From CAIVAT01 sp964473485 (GTDB taxonomy: Bacteria; Bacteroidota; Bacteroidia; Bacteroidales; FEN-979), in contig CAYYPH010000016.1 in NCBI GenBank assembly GCA_964473485.1, forward strand, positions 1 to 64,000: a stretch of 64,000 bases of DNA. Reading direction: 5' to 3'. Positions 7,609 through 14,996 of the stretch are shown in pieces. The notes under the pieces are model-generated. The model saw only the letters and a list, made by a program, of their open reading frames with translations, was not told the origin of the DNA and searched no databases. The translations under genes were made by a program, and so were the position numbers. How positions within the stretch are numbered: the stretch's first letter is position 1; the number at the start of each line of letters is the position of its first letter.

Positions 7609-9339
7609 ATGGAAATGAATGAAGTACTGGAAAAACTGCCCAGGCACCTGATGAGCCTGGTCATCGACCAGCCATACAATGAATATACGGCCCAGGATCA
7701 TGCCGTGTGGCGTTATGTGATGCGCCAGAATGTGCGGTACCTGGGAGAGGTGGCCCACGGGTCCTACCTGGAAGGGTTGAGGAAGACCGGGATCAGTATC
7801 GAGGAGATCCCCAGCATGTATGGGATGAACCGGATCCTGAAGGAGATCGGATGGGCCGCGGTGGCGGTCGACGGATTTGTTCCTCCCTCGGCCTTCATGG
7901 CTTTCCAGGCCTACAATGTGCTGGTCATCGCGGCCGATATCCGACCCATCGACCAGATCGGCTATACACCTGCCCCCGATATCATTCACGAAGCGGCCGG
8001 TCACGCCCCGATCATTGCCGATGCGGAGTATGCAGATTTCCTGCGAAGGTTCGGCGATATCGGTTCCAGGGCCTTCCTGTCACCCCAGGATTACGAACTG
8101 TACGAGGCCATCCGCCACCTCTCCATCATCAAGGCCGATCCCTACTCCACCCCCGGAGCGATCGCGGAGGCCGAACAACGGTTGACCCATATCTCCGGCA
8201 ACATGGGGGAACCCTCGGAACTGGCCCGTATCCGCAACCTTCACTGGTGGACGGTTGAGTACGGGCTCATTGGCGATATAACCAATCCCCGGATTTACGG
8301 TGCAGGCCTGCTGTCGTCAATCGCCGAAAGCTACCTGTGTTTGCAGCCATCCGTGAAAAAGATCCCTCTCACCACCGATGCCGCCAATTATAATTACGAC
8401 ATCACCGAACCCCAGCCCCAGTTGTTCGTTACCCCCGACTTTGCCACCCTGAACCGGGTGCTCGATGAATTTACCGAAACCATGGCGCTACGAAGGGGCG
8501 GCCTGTATGGTATTCATCAGGCTATCCGCTCGAAGGGCACAGCCACCCTGGTTTACAGTTCCGGATTGCAGGTTTCGGGGACGGTTACAGGGGTGATTGA
8601 ACGGAACGGCGAACCGGCCTATGTTTCGCTCACAGGCCCGTCGGATCTCTGTTTTGCCGGTAAGGAACTTCACGGCCACGACAAATCCTATCACGCACAC
8701 GGATTTGGGTCCCCTGTTGGCAGAATCCGCAACCTTGCGGTGGCGCTGGAAGATTTCTCGGAGGAGGAACTCGGGCAGGTTGGCCTGACCACAGGTGAAA
8801 CGGTGACCCTTGAATTTGAATCGGGTGTAACGGTAAAGGGAACGATCGCCGGCAAGACCTTCGGCGACGGCCGACTGATCGTGCTCAGCTTTACCGGTTG
8901 CACGGTAACATACGAAGGAAAAGTACTTTTCGAACCCGCCTGGGGTACCTTCGACATGGCGGTAGGCCGGAGCATCGTATCCGCCTATGCCGGCCCGGCC
9001 GACCCCGATGCCTTTGGCCTCACCTATGCGGCGCCGGAGGAAAAGACCCACAAGATCGTGCACAGCGGAGAGGCGGTAAGGCTGCACGCCATCTACCAGA
9101 CAGTGCGCGATATCCGTGAAAAGGGCGAGGATTATGAAGTACTTCCCGGACTCTGGATTGATATACGGCACAGCTATCCCGACGACTGGTTATGCCCGCT
9201 TGAAATTCTGGAATTACTGCAGCGCGAGGGGCTCCATAAAGACACTGCCCGTGAGATCAAATCGTTTTTGATGATGAAACGGGAAGAAGGGGAGTCGATG
9301 AAGAAACTGATTGATGACGGCCTTAGCCTGTTGCAGTGA
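7609..9339 (+). CDS. phhA: Phenylalanine 4-hydroxylase with long C-terminal extension
   Basis: Tetrahydropterin- and Fe(II)-dependent aromatic amino acid hydroxylase that turns phenylalanine into tyrosine. The catalytic domain occupies about residues 20-290; iron ligands are His127 and His132 in IIHEAAGH and Glu217 in HWWTVEYG. Typical bacterial enzymes end near 260-300 residues, but this one has 576. The extension holds two similar beta-rich units (about 311-354 and 398-440), each with a TL..SG.xVxGT.xG pattern, and then a helical end (487-576). The pterin-recycling dehydratase PhhB is not nearby. The start could be Met1 or Met3. Whether the extension is regulatory cannot be told from sequence. 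Confidence 0.93.
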   Translation: MEMNEVLEKLPRHLMSLVIDQPYNEYTAQDHAVWRYVMRQNVRYLGEVAHGSYLEGLRKTGISIEEIPSMYGMNRILKEIGWAAVAVDGFVPPSAFMAFQAYNVLVIAADIRPIDQIGYTPAPDIIHEAAGHAPIIADAEYADFLRRFGDIGSRAFLSPQDYELYEAIRHLSIIKADPYSTPGAIAEAEQRLTHISGNMGEPSELARIRNLHWWTVEYGLIGDITNPRIYGAGLLSSIAESYLCLQPSVKKIPLTTDAANYNYDITEPQPQLFVTPDFATLNRVLDEFTETMALRRGGLYGIHQAIRSKGTATLVYSSGLQVSGTVTGVIERNGEPAYVSLTGPSDLCFAGKELHGHDKSYHAHGFGSPVGRIRNLAVALEDFSEEELGQVGLTTGETVTLEFESGVTVKGTIAGKTFGDGRLIVLSFTGCTVTYEGKVLFEPAWGTFDMAVGRSIVSAYAGPADPDAFGLTYAAPEEKTHKIVHSGEAVRLHAIYQTVRDIREKGEDYEVLPGLWIDIRHSYPDDWLCPLEILELLQREGLHKDTAREIKSFLMMKREEGESMKKLIDDGLSLLQ

Positions 9340-9361
9340 AGGAACCGCGGGGCGCCCTGTT

Positions 9362-10006
9362 CTACCAGAGTGGTTTTTCTATGACTTCGTTGAATACCGG
9401 GAGCAATTGGTTGATGCCATCCCAGATATAGTAAAAATTTTTAGGATCGGCGGGCCTGCTGAGTCTTACGGTTAGCGGACTTCGGAAGAACATTTTAATG
9501 GAATGTCCGTCGGTGCTGATGGCGATATCCGAAACCGGGTAGTGCAGTTTGTCAACGGTGGCATCCGCCAGGTCAATATCGATCTTTCCCAGTTTTTTCA
9601 GCGTTCCGTTCTTGTACAGATATGCCCTCATTTCAGAATAAAAGTCGTACCGCGATTCCCAGATGATGACCGTGCCGTCGCCGGTATTTGAGGTCTGGTA
9701 AAAATGGAACCGGGTGGAATCGGTCACGTTGATGGTGTCGTATTCAACAACGGGCGCATCCGTGCGGTTGTTACGAAACACACCCATCCACATATCGACA
9801 CGCCAGTAGCGGAAAACAACCCCGATGGCATTGGCATTGTCGAGCTGGTAACACTGTTTTACCTGCAGTGTATCGTATTTGGAGATGGAATAATTCCTTG
9901 AAGGCGTTACACGCCGGTAATTCCTTGTGTACTGCGGAAAACAGTCGCTGATGCCGAAGGCTGTAAGGAGGGTGGCTACCAGGAGAATACGGTGATAATG
10001 CTTCAT
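9362..10006 (-). CDS. Hypothetical secreted protein
   Basis: A 214-residue protein I do not recognise. It begins with a signal peptide (basic MKHYHR, hydrophobic ILLVATLLTAFGI, likely cut near residues 21-25), then a beta-rich body with many aromatic residues and no membrane segment. No catalytic motif is visible. It is the last gene of a short - strand run after a DedA gene, separated by only 3 bp, so it is probably translated from the same message. Export to the periplasm or surface is likely; function is unknown. Confidence 0.7.
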   Translation of the reverse strand: MKHYHRILLVATLLTAFGISDCFPQYTRNYRRVTPSRNYSISKYDTLQVKQCYQLDNANAIGVVFRYWRVDMWMGVFRNNRTDAPVVEYDTINVTDSTRFHFYQTSNTGDGTVIIWESRYDFYSEMRAYLYKNGTLKKLGKIDIDLADATVDKLHYPVSDIAISTDGHSIKMFFRSPLTVRLSRPADPKNFYYIWDGINQLLPVFNEVIEKPLW

Positions 10007-10009
10007 GTG

Positions 10010-10648
10010 TTATTTATTGTTTTTCATCTCATTTTTCATCCGGAACAGGCTACGGATGAATATGGTCATGGTAATGGCGGTGATTCCCAGAACGATATAT
10101 TCGATATGATCGACCGAGGCAGGGATCTGTATCCCGACCACATAACCCAGGGGGATCAGGGAACCTGACCATATCAGTGCCCCGGAAACATTGTAAACAT
10201 TGAATTTCCAGAAATTCAGGTCGATGGCCCCGGCCAGGATGGGCACAAAGGTACGGATGACGGGAAGGAACCGGCCACCGATAAGGGCAATACCCCCGTA
10301 TTTTTCGTAGTAACCCCTTGCTTTTTCCAGGTGTTTCTGCCTGAAGAACAGGGAGTCTTTTTTCTGGAAAAGCTTGTGACCAAAATAGTTACCCGTGAAA
10401 TACCCGGCGAGGTTACCGATGATGGCTGCCGCGGCAACACTGAAAACGAGCAGAAATATGTTCACATCCAGGTCATCGGACCCGCAAAGCAACCCGGCAG
10501 TGAAGAGCAGTGCATCGCCCGGGAAAATAAAACCGATCACAAGGCCTGTCTCGGCAAAGATGATGATGAGAAGTAATGCAAGTCCCCCGTAATGAATTAG
10601 TTTTTCCGAATTCAGCAGGATAGAAAAAAAATCACCGATCTGTTCCAT
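10010..10648 (-). CDS. DedA family membrane protein
   Basis: A 212-residue inner membrane protein of the DedA/SNARE-associated family, whose members act as lipid (undecaprenyl phosphate or phospholipid) translocases and support envelope integrity. It shows the N-terminal amphipathic region, the FIFPGDALLFTAGLL block (about 41-55) and the hallmark GRFLPVIRTFVPILAG (about 124-139), followed by two C-terminal membrane helices. Length is typical. It lies 6 bp after a small DUF2007-like gene. Given the large polysaccharide locus in this window, a role in recycling undecaprenyl phosphate is possible, but this is inference. Confidence 0.93.
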   Translation of the reverse strand: MEQIGDFFSILLNSEKLIHYGGLALLLIIIFAETGLVIGFIFPGDALLFTAGLLCGSDDLDVNIFLLVFSVAAAAIIGNLAGYFTGNYFGHKLFQKKDSLFFRQKHLEKARGYYEKYGGIALIGGRFLPVIRTFVPILAGAIDLNFWKFNVYNVSGALIWSGSLIPLGYVVGIQIPASVDHIEYIVLGITAITMTIFIRSLFRMKNEMKNNK

Positions 10649-10654
10649 GCTTTG

Positions 10655-10876
10655 TTACTTCCGTGTTATCTCGGCATAGATTTTCATGATCTCGTCTCTA
10701 TACTTCGCCGGCGCCTCAACATAGCCCCATCCAAATTCAAGTTCGATGATCCCGCCGAGGGCTGTGTCGTCGGAAGTGACGATGCCATGCGGAATTTTAC
10801 GGTCCTCAAGGACCTCCTGCATTAAACCTGCCTCGAACTCATTGTTCAGGACCAGGATCTTTTCATATGTTTCCAT
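10655..10876 (-). CDS. Small DUF2007-like protein
   Basis: A 73-residue soluble protein beginning METYEKILVLNNEFEAGLMQ. The pattern of a strand, a helix running over EAGLMQEVLEDRKIP, and a second strand ending in a YVEAPAKYRDE stretch resembles the DUF2007 putative signal-transducing domain, a small ferredoxin-like fold. No catalytic residues are visible. It is the first gene of a three-gene - strand unit with DedA and the secreted protein downstream. The family's biochemical role is not established, and the assignment rests on pattern alone. Confidence 0.7.
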   Translation of the reverse strand: METYEKILVLNNEFEAGLMQEVLEDRKIPHGIVTSDDTALGGIIELEFGWGYVEAPAKYRDEIMKIYAEITRK

Positions 10877-10919
10877 GTTGGTTATTTTCCACTAAGATAC
10901 AAAAATTCTGTCCGTTTTT

Positions 10920-11525
10920 TTATGATCTGACAGTTTTTTGAAAGGGATTCAATATGGAAAAAACCGATCCGGGGCGCCGGTCAAAGTATCCACCACCTAC
11001 CACCTGAACCTCATCGATGGTGTAAAAGGCTGTGGCATCGAATTGTTTGATGAGGTCGATCACGTGAGCGGCCTCCTTCCTTCTGATAGTGGTGAAGAGC
11101 ATCTTGGTCGGCCCCATCAGGCCGTCGACATCCACCACGGTAACGCCGTAATTGAGGCTTCGCAGGTGGTTGATCATTTCAGTGGTGTCCTTTTTCGGGA
11201 TCACCCTGATGACCACCGTGCCGATCGAGAGTTTTTCTTCAAGCAAAATCCCGAAATAATTACCGGAGGCATAACCGCCTGCATAGGCAATGTAGCAGAA
11301 AATGTTGTCGAGGTGTTTCATGATCTGCCCGATGGCAATGAGCCAGATGAACGACTCGAAGAAGGCAAACAGAGGAGCGAGTTTTTTCAGTCCCTTGGCC
11401 GCAAAGATCAGACGGAGGGTGCCGATCGACTGGTCAACGATCCTGAACGTGAAGATCAGGAGTGGAAGGATGATGAAGGTAAAGACCTCTTCATCGAAAA
11501 ACCTTGCGAAATAATCGATGTTCAT
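10920..11525 (-). CDS. UPF0316 / DUF2179 membrane protein
   Basis: A 201-residue protein with three N-terminal membrane helices (about 15-35, 45-68, 72-92) followed by a cytoplasmic DUF2179 domain (about 95-185) containing GTVVIRVIPKKDTTEM and the ITYIDEV-like strand FYTIDEVQVV. This is the architecture of UPF0316 proteins (YebE type). DUF2179 is related to nucleotide- or ligand-binding ferredoxin-like domains, but no function is proven for this subgroup. It is preceded by the SMR gene 31 bp upstream on the same strand. The C-terminal GGGYFDRRPG tail is flexible. Confidence 0.85.
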   Translation of the reverse strand: MNIDYFARFFDEEVFTFIILPLLIFTFRIVDQSIGTLRLIFAAKGLKKLAPLFAFFESFIWLIAIGQIMKHLDNIFCYIAYAGGYASGNYFGILLEEKLSIGTVVIRVIPKKDTTEMINHLRSLNYGVTVVDVDGLMGPTKMLFTTIRRKEAAHVIDLIKQFDATAFYTIDEVQVVGGGYFDRRPGSVFSILNPFQKTVRS

Positions 11526-11556
11526 AGGGGTTTATTTTAAATTTTGTCGTGTGGGT

Positions 11557-11877
11557 TCAGCTGGCGAGTTTCAATCCAATGATACCGGCAATGATCAGGG
11601 TGGCCGAGAGCAGCCTCCCGAAAGTGGCGGGATCGTTGAAAGCCATGATGCCTACAATGAATGCTCCGACCGCGCCGATACCGGTCCAGATGGCATAGGC
11701 CGTCCCCATCGGGATGCTCTTTTGTGCCATCCACAGGAATAATCCGCTTAATGCCATGGAGACCACTGCCAGGGCGATCCACCAGAAACGGTGATGACTT
11801 TGAATGGAAGATAATTTAAGGCCAAGCGGCCATCCTATTTCGAAAAAACCGGCAATGATAAGATAGATCCATGCCAT
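11557..11877 (-). CDS. SMR family exporter, SugE/Gdx type
   Basis: A 106-residue small multidrug resistance protein with four membrane helices. The proton/substrate glutamate is Glu13 in AGFFEIGWPLG, with Trp16 as in the Gdx (SugE) subgroup rather than the EmrE subgroup; Gdx proteins export guanidinium. The WMAQKSIPMGTAYAIWTGIG segment joining helices 2 and 3 is typical. Gdx genes are often under guanidine riboswitches, but only 39 bp separates this gene from the upstream response regulator gene and no such structure is seen. Single-gene SMR proteins of this type work as dual-topology homodimers. Confidence 0.92.
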   Translation of the reverse strand: MAWIYLIIAGFFEIGWPLGLKLSSIQSHHRFWWIALAVVSMALSGLFLWMAQKSIPMGTAYAIWTGIGAVGAFIVGIMAFNDPATFGRLLSATLIIAGIIGLKLAS

Positions 11878-11916
11878 ACCTGAAAAGAATTTAAGGTGAA
11901 TACTTTATAAATACCG

Positions 11917-12612
11917 TCACACCGGAGTGTTGAGCCGGTAGCCGACATTGTGGACGTTGTCGATCCTGATTGCCGGATCTCCCGACAGGTGCTTGCGAAG
12001 CCTTGAGATGAACACATCCAGACTACGGCTTGAGAAAAAATGGTCGTTTCCCCATACCCGGTTCAAAATGTCTTCGCGCCTGACGATGTTGTTGACCGAT
12101 TCGGCCAGAATGAGCAGAAGCTCCGATTCGCGGTGTGTAAGGGCAACCTGTTGTTCGCCGAGCGAAAGTTCCTGGTTGCCTGGACGAAACACATAACGGC
12201 CGATGGCAAAGGAACTGCCTGCGGTGTCGGGCTTAAAGATACGGCTCCGTTTCAGGAATATTTCGATCTTCAGCACCAGTTCTTCAATGGAGTATGGTTT
12301 GGTGATATAGTCATCACCTCCGAGCCGCAACCCTTCGATCTTATCCTCCTTCGCCGACTTTGCCGTGAGAAAAATGATGGGAATCTGCTCGTCCTGCCCG
12401 CGTATGTGACGGGCGAGTGTGAACCCGTCGAGTTTCGGCAGCATCACATCGAAGACGCAGATATCGTAATGTGAACCGGCGAACATCTTGAGTGCGGCCT
12501 GGCCGTCGGTGCAGTGATCCACCTTATAACCCCTCAGTTCAAGGTTGTCGCGGGTTACGAACGAGAGCGTTTCGTCATCCTCAACATAAAGTATTTTTAT
12601 CTTCCGGTTCAT
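11917..12612 (-). CDS. OmpR-family response regulator
   Basis: A 231-residue two-component regulator with an N-terminal receiver (1-120; acidic pair Glu11-Asp12, phospho-acceptor Asp55 in CVFDVMLP, Lys at TKPYS) and a C-terminal winged-helix DNA-binding domain (about 135-231) ending in NVHNVGYRL. It overlaps the start of its histidine kinase partner's stop by 4 bp (ATGA), so the pair is co-translated. OmpR-type regulators bind direct repeats of about 10-11 bp; such an array lies upstream of the kinase at 14013-14070. It resembles the RprXY pairs of Bacteroides, but the regulon is not known here. Confidence 0.95.
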   Translation of the reverse strand: MNRKIKILYVEDDETLSFVTRDNLELRGYKVDHCTDGQAALKMFAGSHYDICVFDVMLPKLDGFTLARHIRGQDEQIPIIFLTAKSAKEDKIEGLRLGGDDYITKPYSIEELVLKIEIFLKRSRIFKPDTAGSSFAIGRYVFRPGNQELSLGEQQVALTHRESELLLILAESVNNIVRREDILNRVWGNDHFFSSRSLDVFISRLRKHLSGDPAIRIDNVHNVGYRLNTPV

Positions 12613-13883
12613 GCCTTGCTTTTTTTCAGGGGGATATCAATGAGAAAAGTGGTTCCTTCGCCCTGCCTGCTTTCAAGCCGTATATTCCAGCCATGGGCCG
12701 TACAGACATTCCTGACATAATAGAGCCCCAGCCCGAACCCTTTAACGTCGTGGATATTGCCCGACGGTACCCGGAAGAATTTTTTAAATACCTGCCGCTG
12801 GTATTTTACCGGGATTCCCGGGCCTTTGTCTGCAATGACCAGCACGACACCCCTGTTCCTGGCTTGTGTACGGATGGTGATTTCGGGTCTTTCGCCACTG
12901 TACTTCACCGCGTTGTCGACCAGGTTGAAGAGGATGTTGGTCAGATGCAGCGCATCTGCCCTCACAGGCTGGATGGCCGGATCAGGCGCGGCGGTGATGG
13001 TAACTCCGTTGTGGTTGGTACGGAAAGTATCCGCCACGGTCTCGGCTAGCTGGTTAAGATCGATCGATTCAAGTTTGAGCGAGACTCCCTGGCGCTCCAT
13101 CCTGGCTATCTGAAGCACCTTTTCCACCTGCTGAATGATCCTCGTATTCTCCTGCTTGATAACGGAGGCGTACGAATTCAGGCGTTGTTGATCGTTGCTG
13201 ATACCGGGCTGCAGCAGAACATCGGCTGCAATGCTGATACTCGAAAGGGGGGTCTTGAATTCGTGGGTCATGTTGTTGATAAAATCCTTCTGCATCTCTG
13301 AACCACGCTTCTGTTGAAGGATAACGAAAATAGCATAGACGAAGAACACGATGGAGACCAGCAGTATCACGGTCAGGAAAAACCAGAGGGTCATGTTCCC
13401 GGCCAGTGTGTTCCGGATACCGGGGAACCGAATGCCGAAATAATACATGTACTGATCGTATTTCGGCAGGGTGGATGTCATCTCAACCGGTTTATCGCTT
13501 CCATCAGCCGTGATATAATTGCCGTACACCATCTTGTCGGTATGGCAGTCGTAGATGGCGTATTCGTAATCGGTACGGATGTTCATCCGGTGAAATTCGT
13601 TTTTCAGGTAATACTCCAGTACGTTCGCATCGATGATGCTGTTCACGTCGACCACAAAATAATCGGGCGAAACCTGCTTCACGGGATTGATGACCGACGA
13701 AGCGGGGTTATTCAGCCTGCTCATCTTTTCGGCCACATTGGCAAGGGCGATTACCACCGACTGATGCAATTGCTTTTCCTTGATGTTCCACGCTTCAAGC
13801 AGGAAATATACCTGCATGCCTATAATCCCTATGATGGAGATCGCACCCAGCAATACCACTGATCTGATCTGATTCTGACGCAT
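12609..13883 (-). CDS. Sensor histidine kinase (RprX-like)
   Basis: Inner membrane sensor kinase of 424 residues from the chosen ATG at 13883; a longer reading from 13958 adds 25 residues with no membrane or family character. Two membrane helices (about 6-28 and 165-189) flank a periplasmic sensing domain of some 135 residues. The H-box His207 lies in MTHEFKTPLSS, followed by the N-box NILFNLVDNAVKYSG, G1 DKGPGIP and G2 GFGLGLYYV, all intact. It is translationally coupled to the OmpR-type regulator downstream. The ligand is unknown. Direct repeats 130 bp upstream suggest autoregulation. Confidence 0.94.
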   Translation of the reverse strand: MRQNQIRSVVLLGAISIIGIIGMQVYFLLEAWNIKEKQLHQSVVIALANVAEKMSRLNNPASSVINPVKQVSPDYFVVDVNSIIDANVLEYYLKNEFHRMNIRTDYEYAIYDCHTDKMVYGNYITADGSDKPVEMTSTLPKYDQYMYYFGIRFPGIRNTLAGNMTLWFFLTVILLVSIVFFVYAIFVILQQKRGSEMQKDFINNMTHEFKTPLSSISIAADVLLQPGISNDQQRLNSYASVIKQENTRIIQQVEKVLQIARMERQGVSLKLESIDLNQLAETVADTFRTNHNGVTITAAPDPAIQPVRADALHLTNILFNLVDNAVKYSGERPEITIRTQARNRGVVLVIADKGPGIPVKYQRQVFKKFFRVPSGNIHDVKGFGLGLYYVRNVCTAHGWNIRLESRQGEGTTFLIDIPLKKSKA

Positions 13884-14012
13884 CGCTACCCAATTACAAT
13901 ACCCGGCATAATGCCCGGGCAGGCCGGCGGTTGTTCCGGTTTGATCCGATACCGCCATGGAACCCGTTTTCGGAACGTAAAATTAGGTATTATCTGATGC
14001 AGGCCCACAATT

Positions 14013-14070
14013 TTTACAGGCCGTTTACACAGTTTTACATTTCGTTTGCACTCTTTTACGTTTCATTAAC
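14013..14070. promoter_or_regulatory. Helically phased TTTACA direct repeats, candidate operator
   Basis: TTTACA or close variants start at 14013, 14024, 14034, 14045 (TTTGCA) and 14055 (TTTACG), with a weaker ATTAAC at 14065. The steps are 11, 10, 11, 10 and 10 bases, about one helical turn each, all in the same orientation. This is the layout bound by tandem OmpR/PhoB-family dimers. The site lies in the divergent gap between the histidine kinase (- strand) and the DUF1573 gene (+ strand), beside a gene for an OmpR-type regulator. Repeats are seen; binding is inferred. Confidence 0.6.
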
Positions 14071-14110
14071 CTGGTATTCGGTGCACATGTTGCAATTTTG
14101 TCCCGAAAAA

Positions 14111-14141
<31 letters not shown>

Positions 14142-14159
14142 CATTCAATTCTCCAACCC

Positions 14160-14603
14160 ATGAAAAAAAATCTTTATTTGCTCGTTGTGTGCCTGATGAT
14201 GTTCACGGCACAGGTATTTGCCCAGGCCCAGCAACCCGCAGCAGGACAGAACACTGAAAACAAGAAGGTGAATGGTCCTGTGGCCAAATGGGATCTCACT
14301 GAAAATAATGCCGGCGACATTCCGTTGGGGGTACCCCGGCCTTTTCAGTTCACGCTCACAAACAGCGGTAACGAGCCGCTGATCATTTCATCTGCCCAGG
14401 CTTCGTGCGGTTGCACAGGGCTCAATTATTCCAAGGAACCCATTCTTCCGGGTAAGTCAACAACCATTTCAGCCACCTATAACGCTGCCGTCAAGGGGAA
14501 TTTCTACAAAAGCGTGACGGTAAGGACCAACGCCAGCGATCAGCCAACGGTATTGCTGATCAAAGGGACCGTGGTTGAGAAGCCTGCCGAGGAGAAGAAA
14601 TAG
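14160..14603 (+). CDS. DUF1573 domain secreted protein
   Basis: A 147-residue exported protein. A signal peptide (MKKNLYLLVVCLMMFTAQVFAQ, likely cut after residue 21-22) precedes a Pro/Gln-rich linker and one DUF1573 domain (about 42-140), an immunoglobulin-like beta-sandwich related to ASPM/SPD-2/Hydin. The hallmark is ISSAQASCGCTGLNY with the CGC motif (Cys at about 82 and 84), then the PGKSTTISATYN strand. Such proteins are very common in Bacteroidota and presumed periplasmic or surface, with no settled role. The gene is preceded by an AATC tract and candidate operator, and its 3' end overlaps a possible - strand small gene. Confidence 0.92.
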   Translation: MKKNLYLLVVCLMMFTAQVFAQAQQPAAGQNTENKKVNGPVAKWDLTENNAGDIPLGVPRPFQFTLTNSGNEPLIISSAQASCGCTGLNYSKEPILPGKSTTISATYNAAVKGNFYKSVTVRTNASDQPTVLLIKGTVVEKPAEEKK

Positions 14604-14832
14604 CTGACCTCCTGAGTTTTTGTATCCTGGAATAGATCAGGTATCCTGCGAAGAAGATCAGGAAGCCGGCAAGCAGGCCCGGGTGTACCACCACCAGGTT
14701 CTCAACGTAGGAGAAGAGGATCCTGAAGATCAGTTCAAAGGCATTGAAGAGGGGTTTGAAGATTTGGGGGAAGGCGTTCAGTATCAGTTGAAAAAGATCG
14801 AAGGATGCAAGGATGTTTGAAAGGGTTTCCAT
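14560..14832 (-). CDS. Possible small membrane protein
   Basis: A 90-residue reading frame from ATG 14832 (a longer frame from 14859 adds nine residues). It would encode hydrophobic helices (about 5-38 and 48-72) with NLVVVHPGLLAGFLIFFAGYLIY and a basic tail, which looks like a real integral membrane protein. Against it, the last 44 bp overlap the convergent DUF1573 gene, and it may lie within that gene's 3' untranslated region, since the next + strand terminator is at 14862-14895. I do not recognise a family. A real gene and a chance hydrophobic frame are about equally likely. Confidence 0.45.
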   Translation of the reverse strand: METLSNILASFDLFQLILNAFPQIFKPLFNAFELIFRILFSYVENLVVVHPGLLAGFLIFFAGYLIYSRIQKLRRSAISSPRQASQPRSL

Positions 14833-14861
14833 GGGGCTGTGGTTAAAATTGACAGCCAAAG

Positions 14862-14895
14862 ATACCCCCGGAATAACGCCGGGGGTATTCTTTTT
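14862..14895 (+). terminator. Intrinsic terminator (ATACCCCCGG stem)
   Basis: A perfect 10-bp stem, ATACCCCCGG (14862-14871) with CCGGGGGTAT (14879-14888) around a 7-base loop, is followed by TTCTTTTT on the + strand. It probably ends the DUF1573 transcript 260 bp after its stop codon and insulates the alkaline phosphatase gene. Confidence 0.8.
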
Positions 14896-14996
14896 CGACG
14901 AGTGACCGAAATAAGCGGATGAACCGGCGAAGATGAATGACGGGCCTGCCGGTCAGTAAATCTTCGTATTTTTATACCCTGAATAATCTAAAAAAT

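Noticed and set aside
11878..11916. Guanidine riboswitch before the Gdx-type exporter
   Set aside because: Only 39 bases separate it from the upstream gene, too short for a known guanidine riboswitch, and no matching structure is visible.
13884..13958. N-terminal extension of the histidine kinase from ATG 13958
   Set aside because: The added 25 residues are not membrane-like and would place a charged, Gly-rich lead before the first helix; ATG 13883 gives a standard N-terminus.
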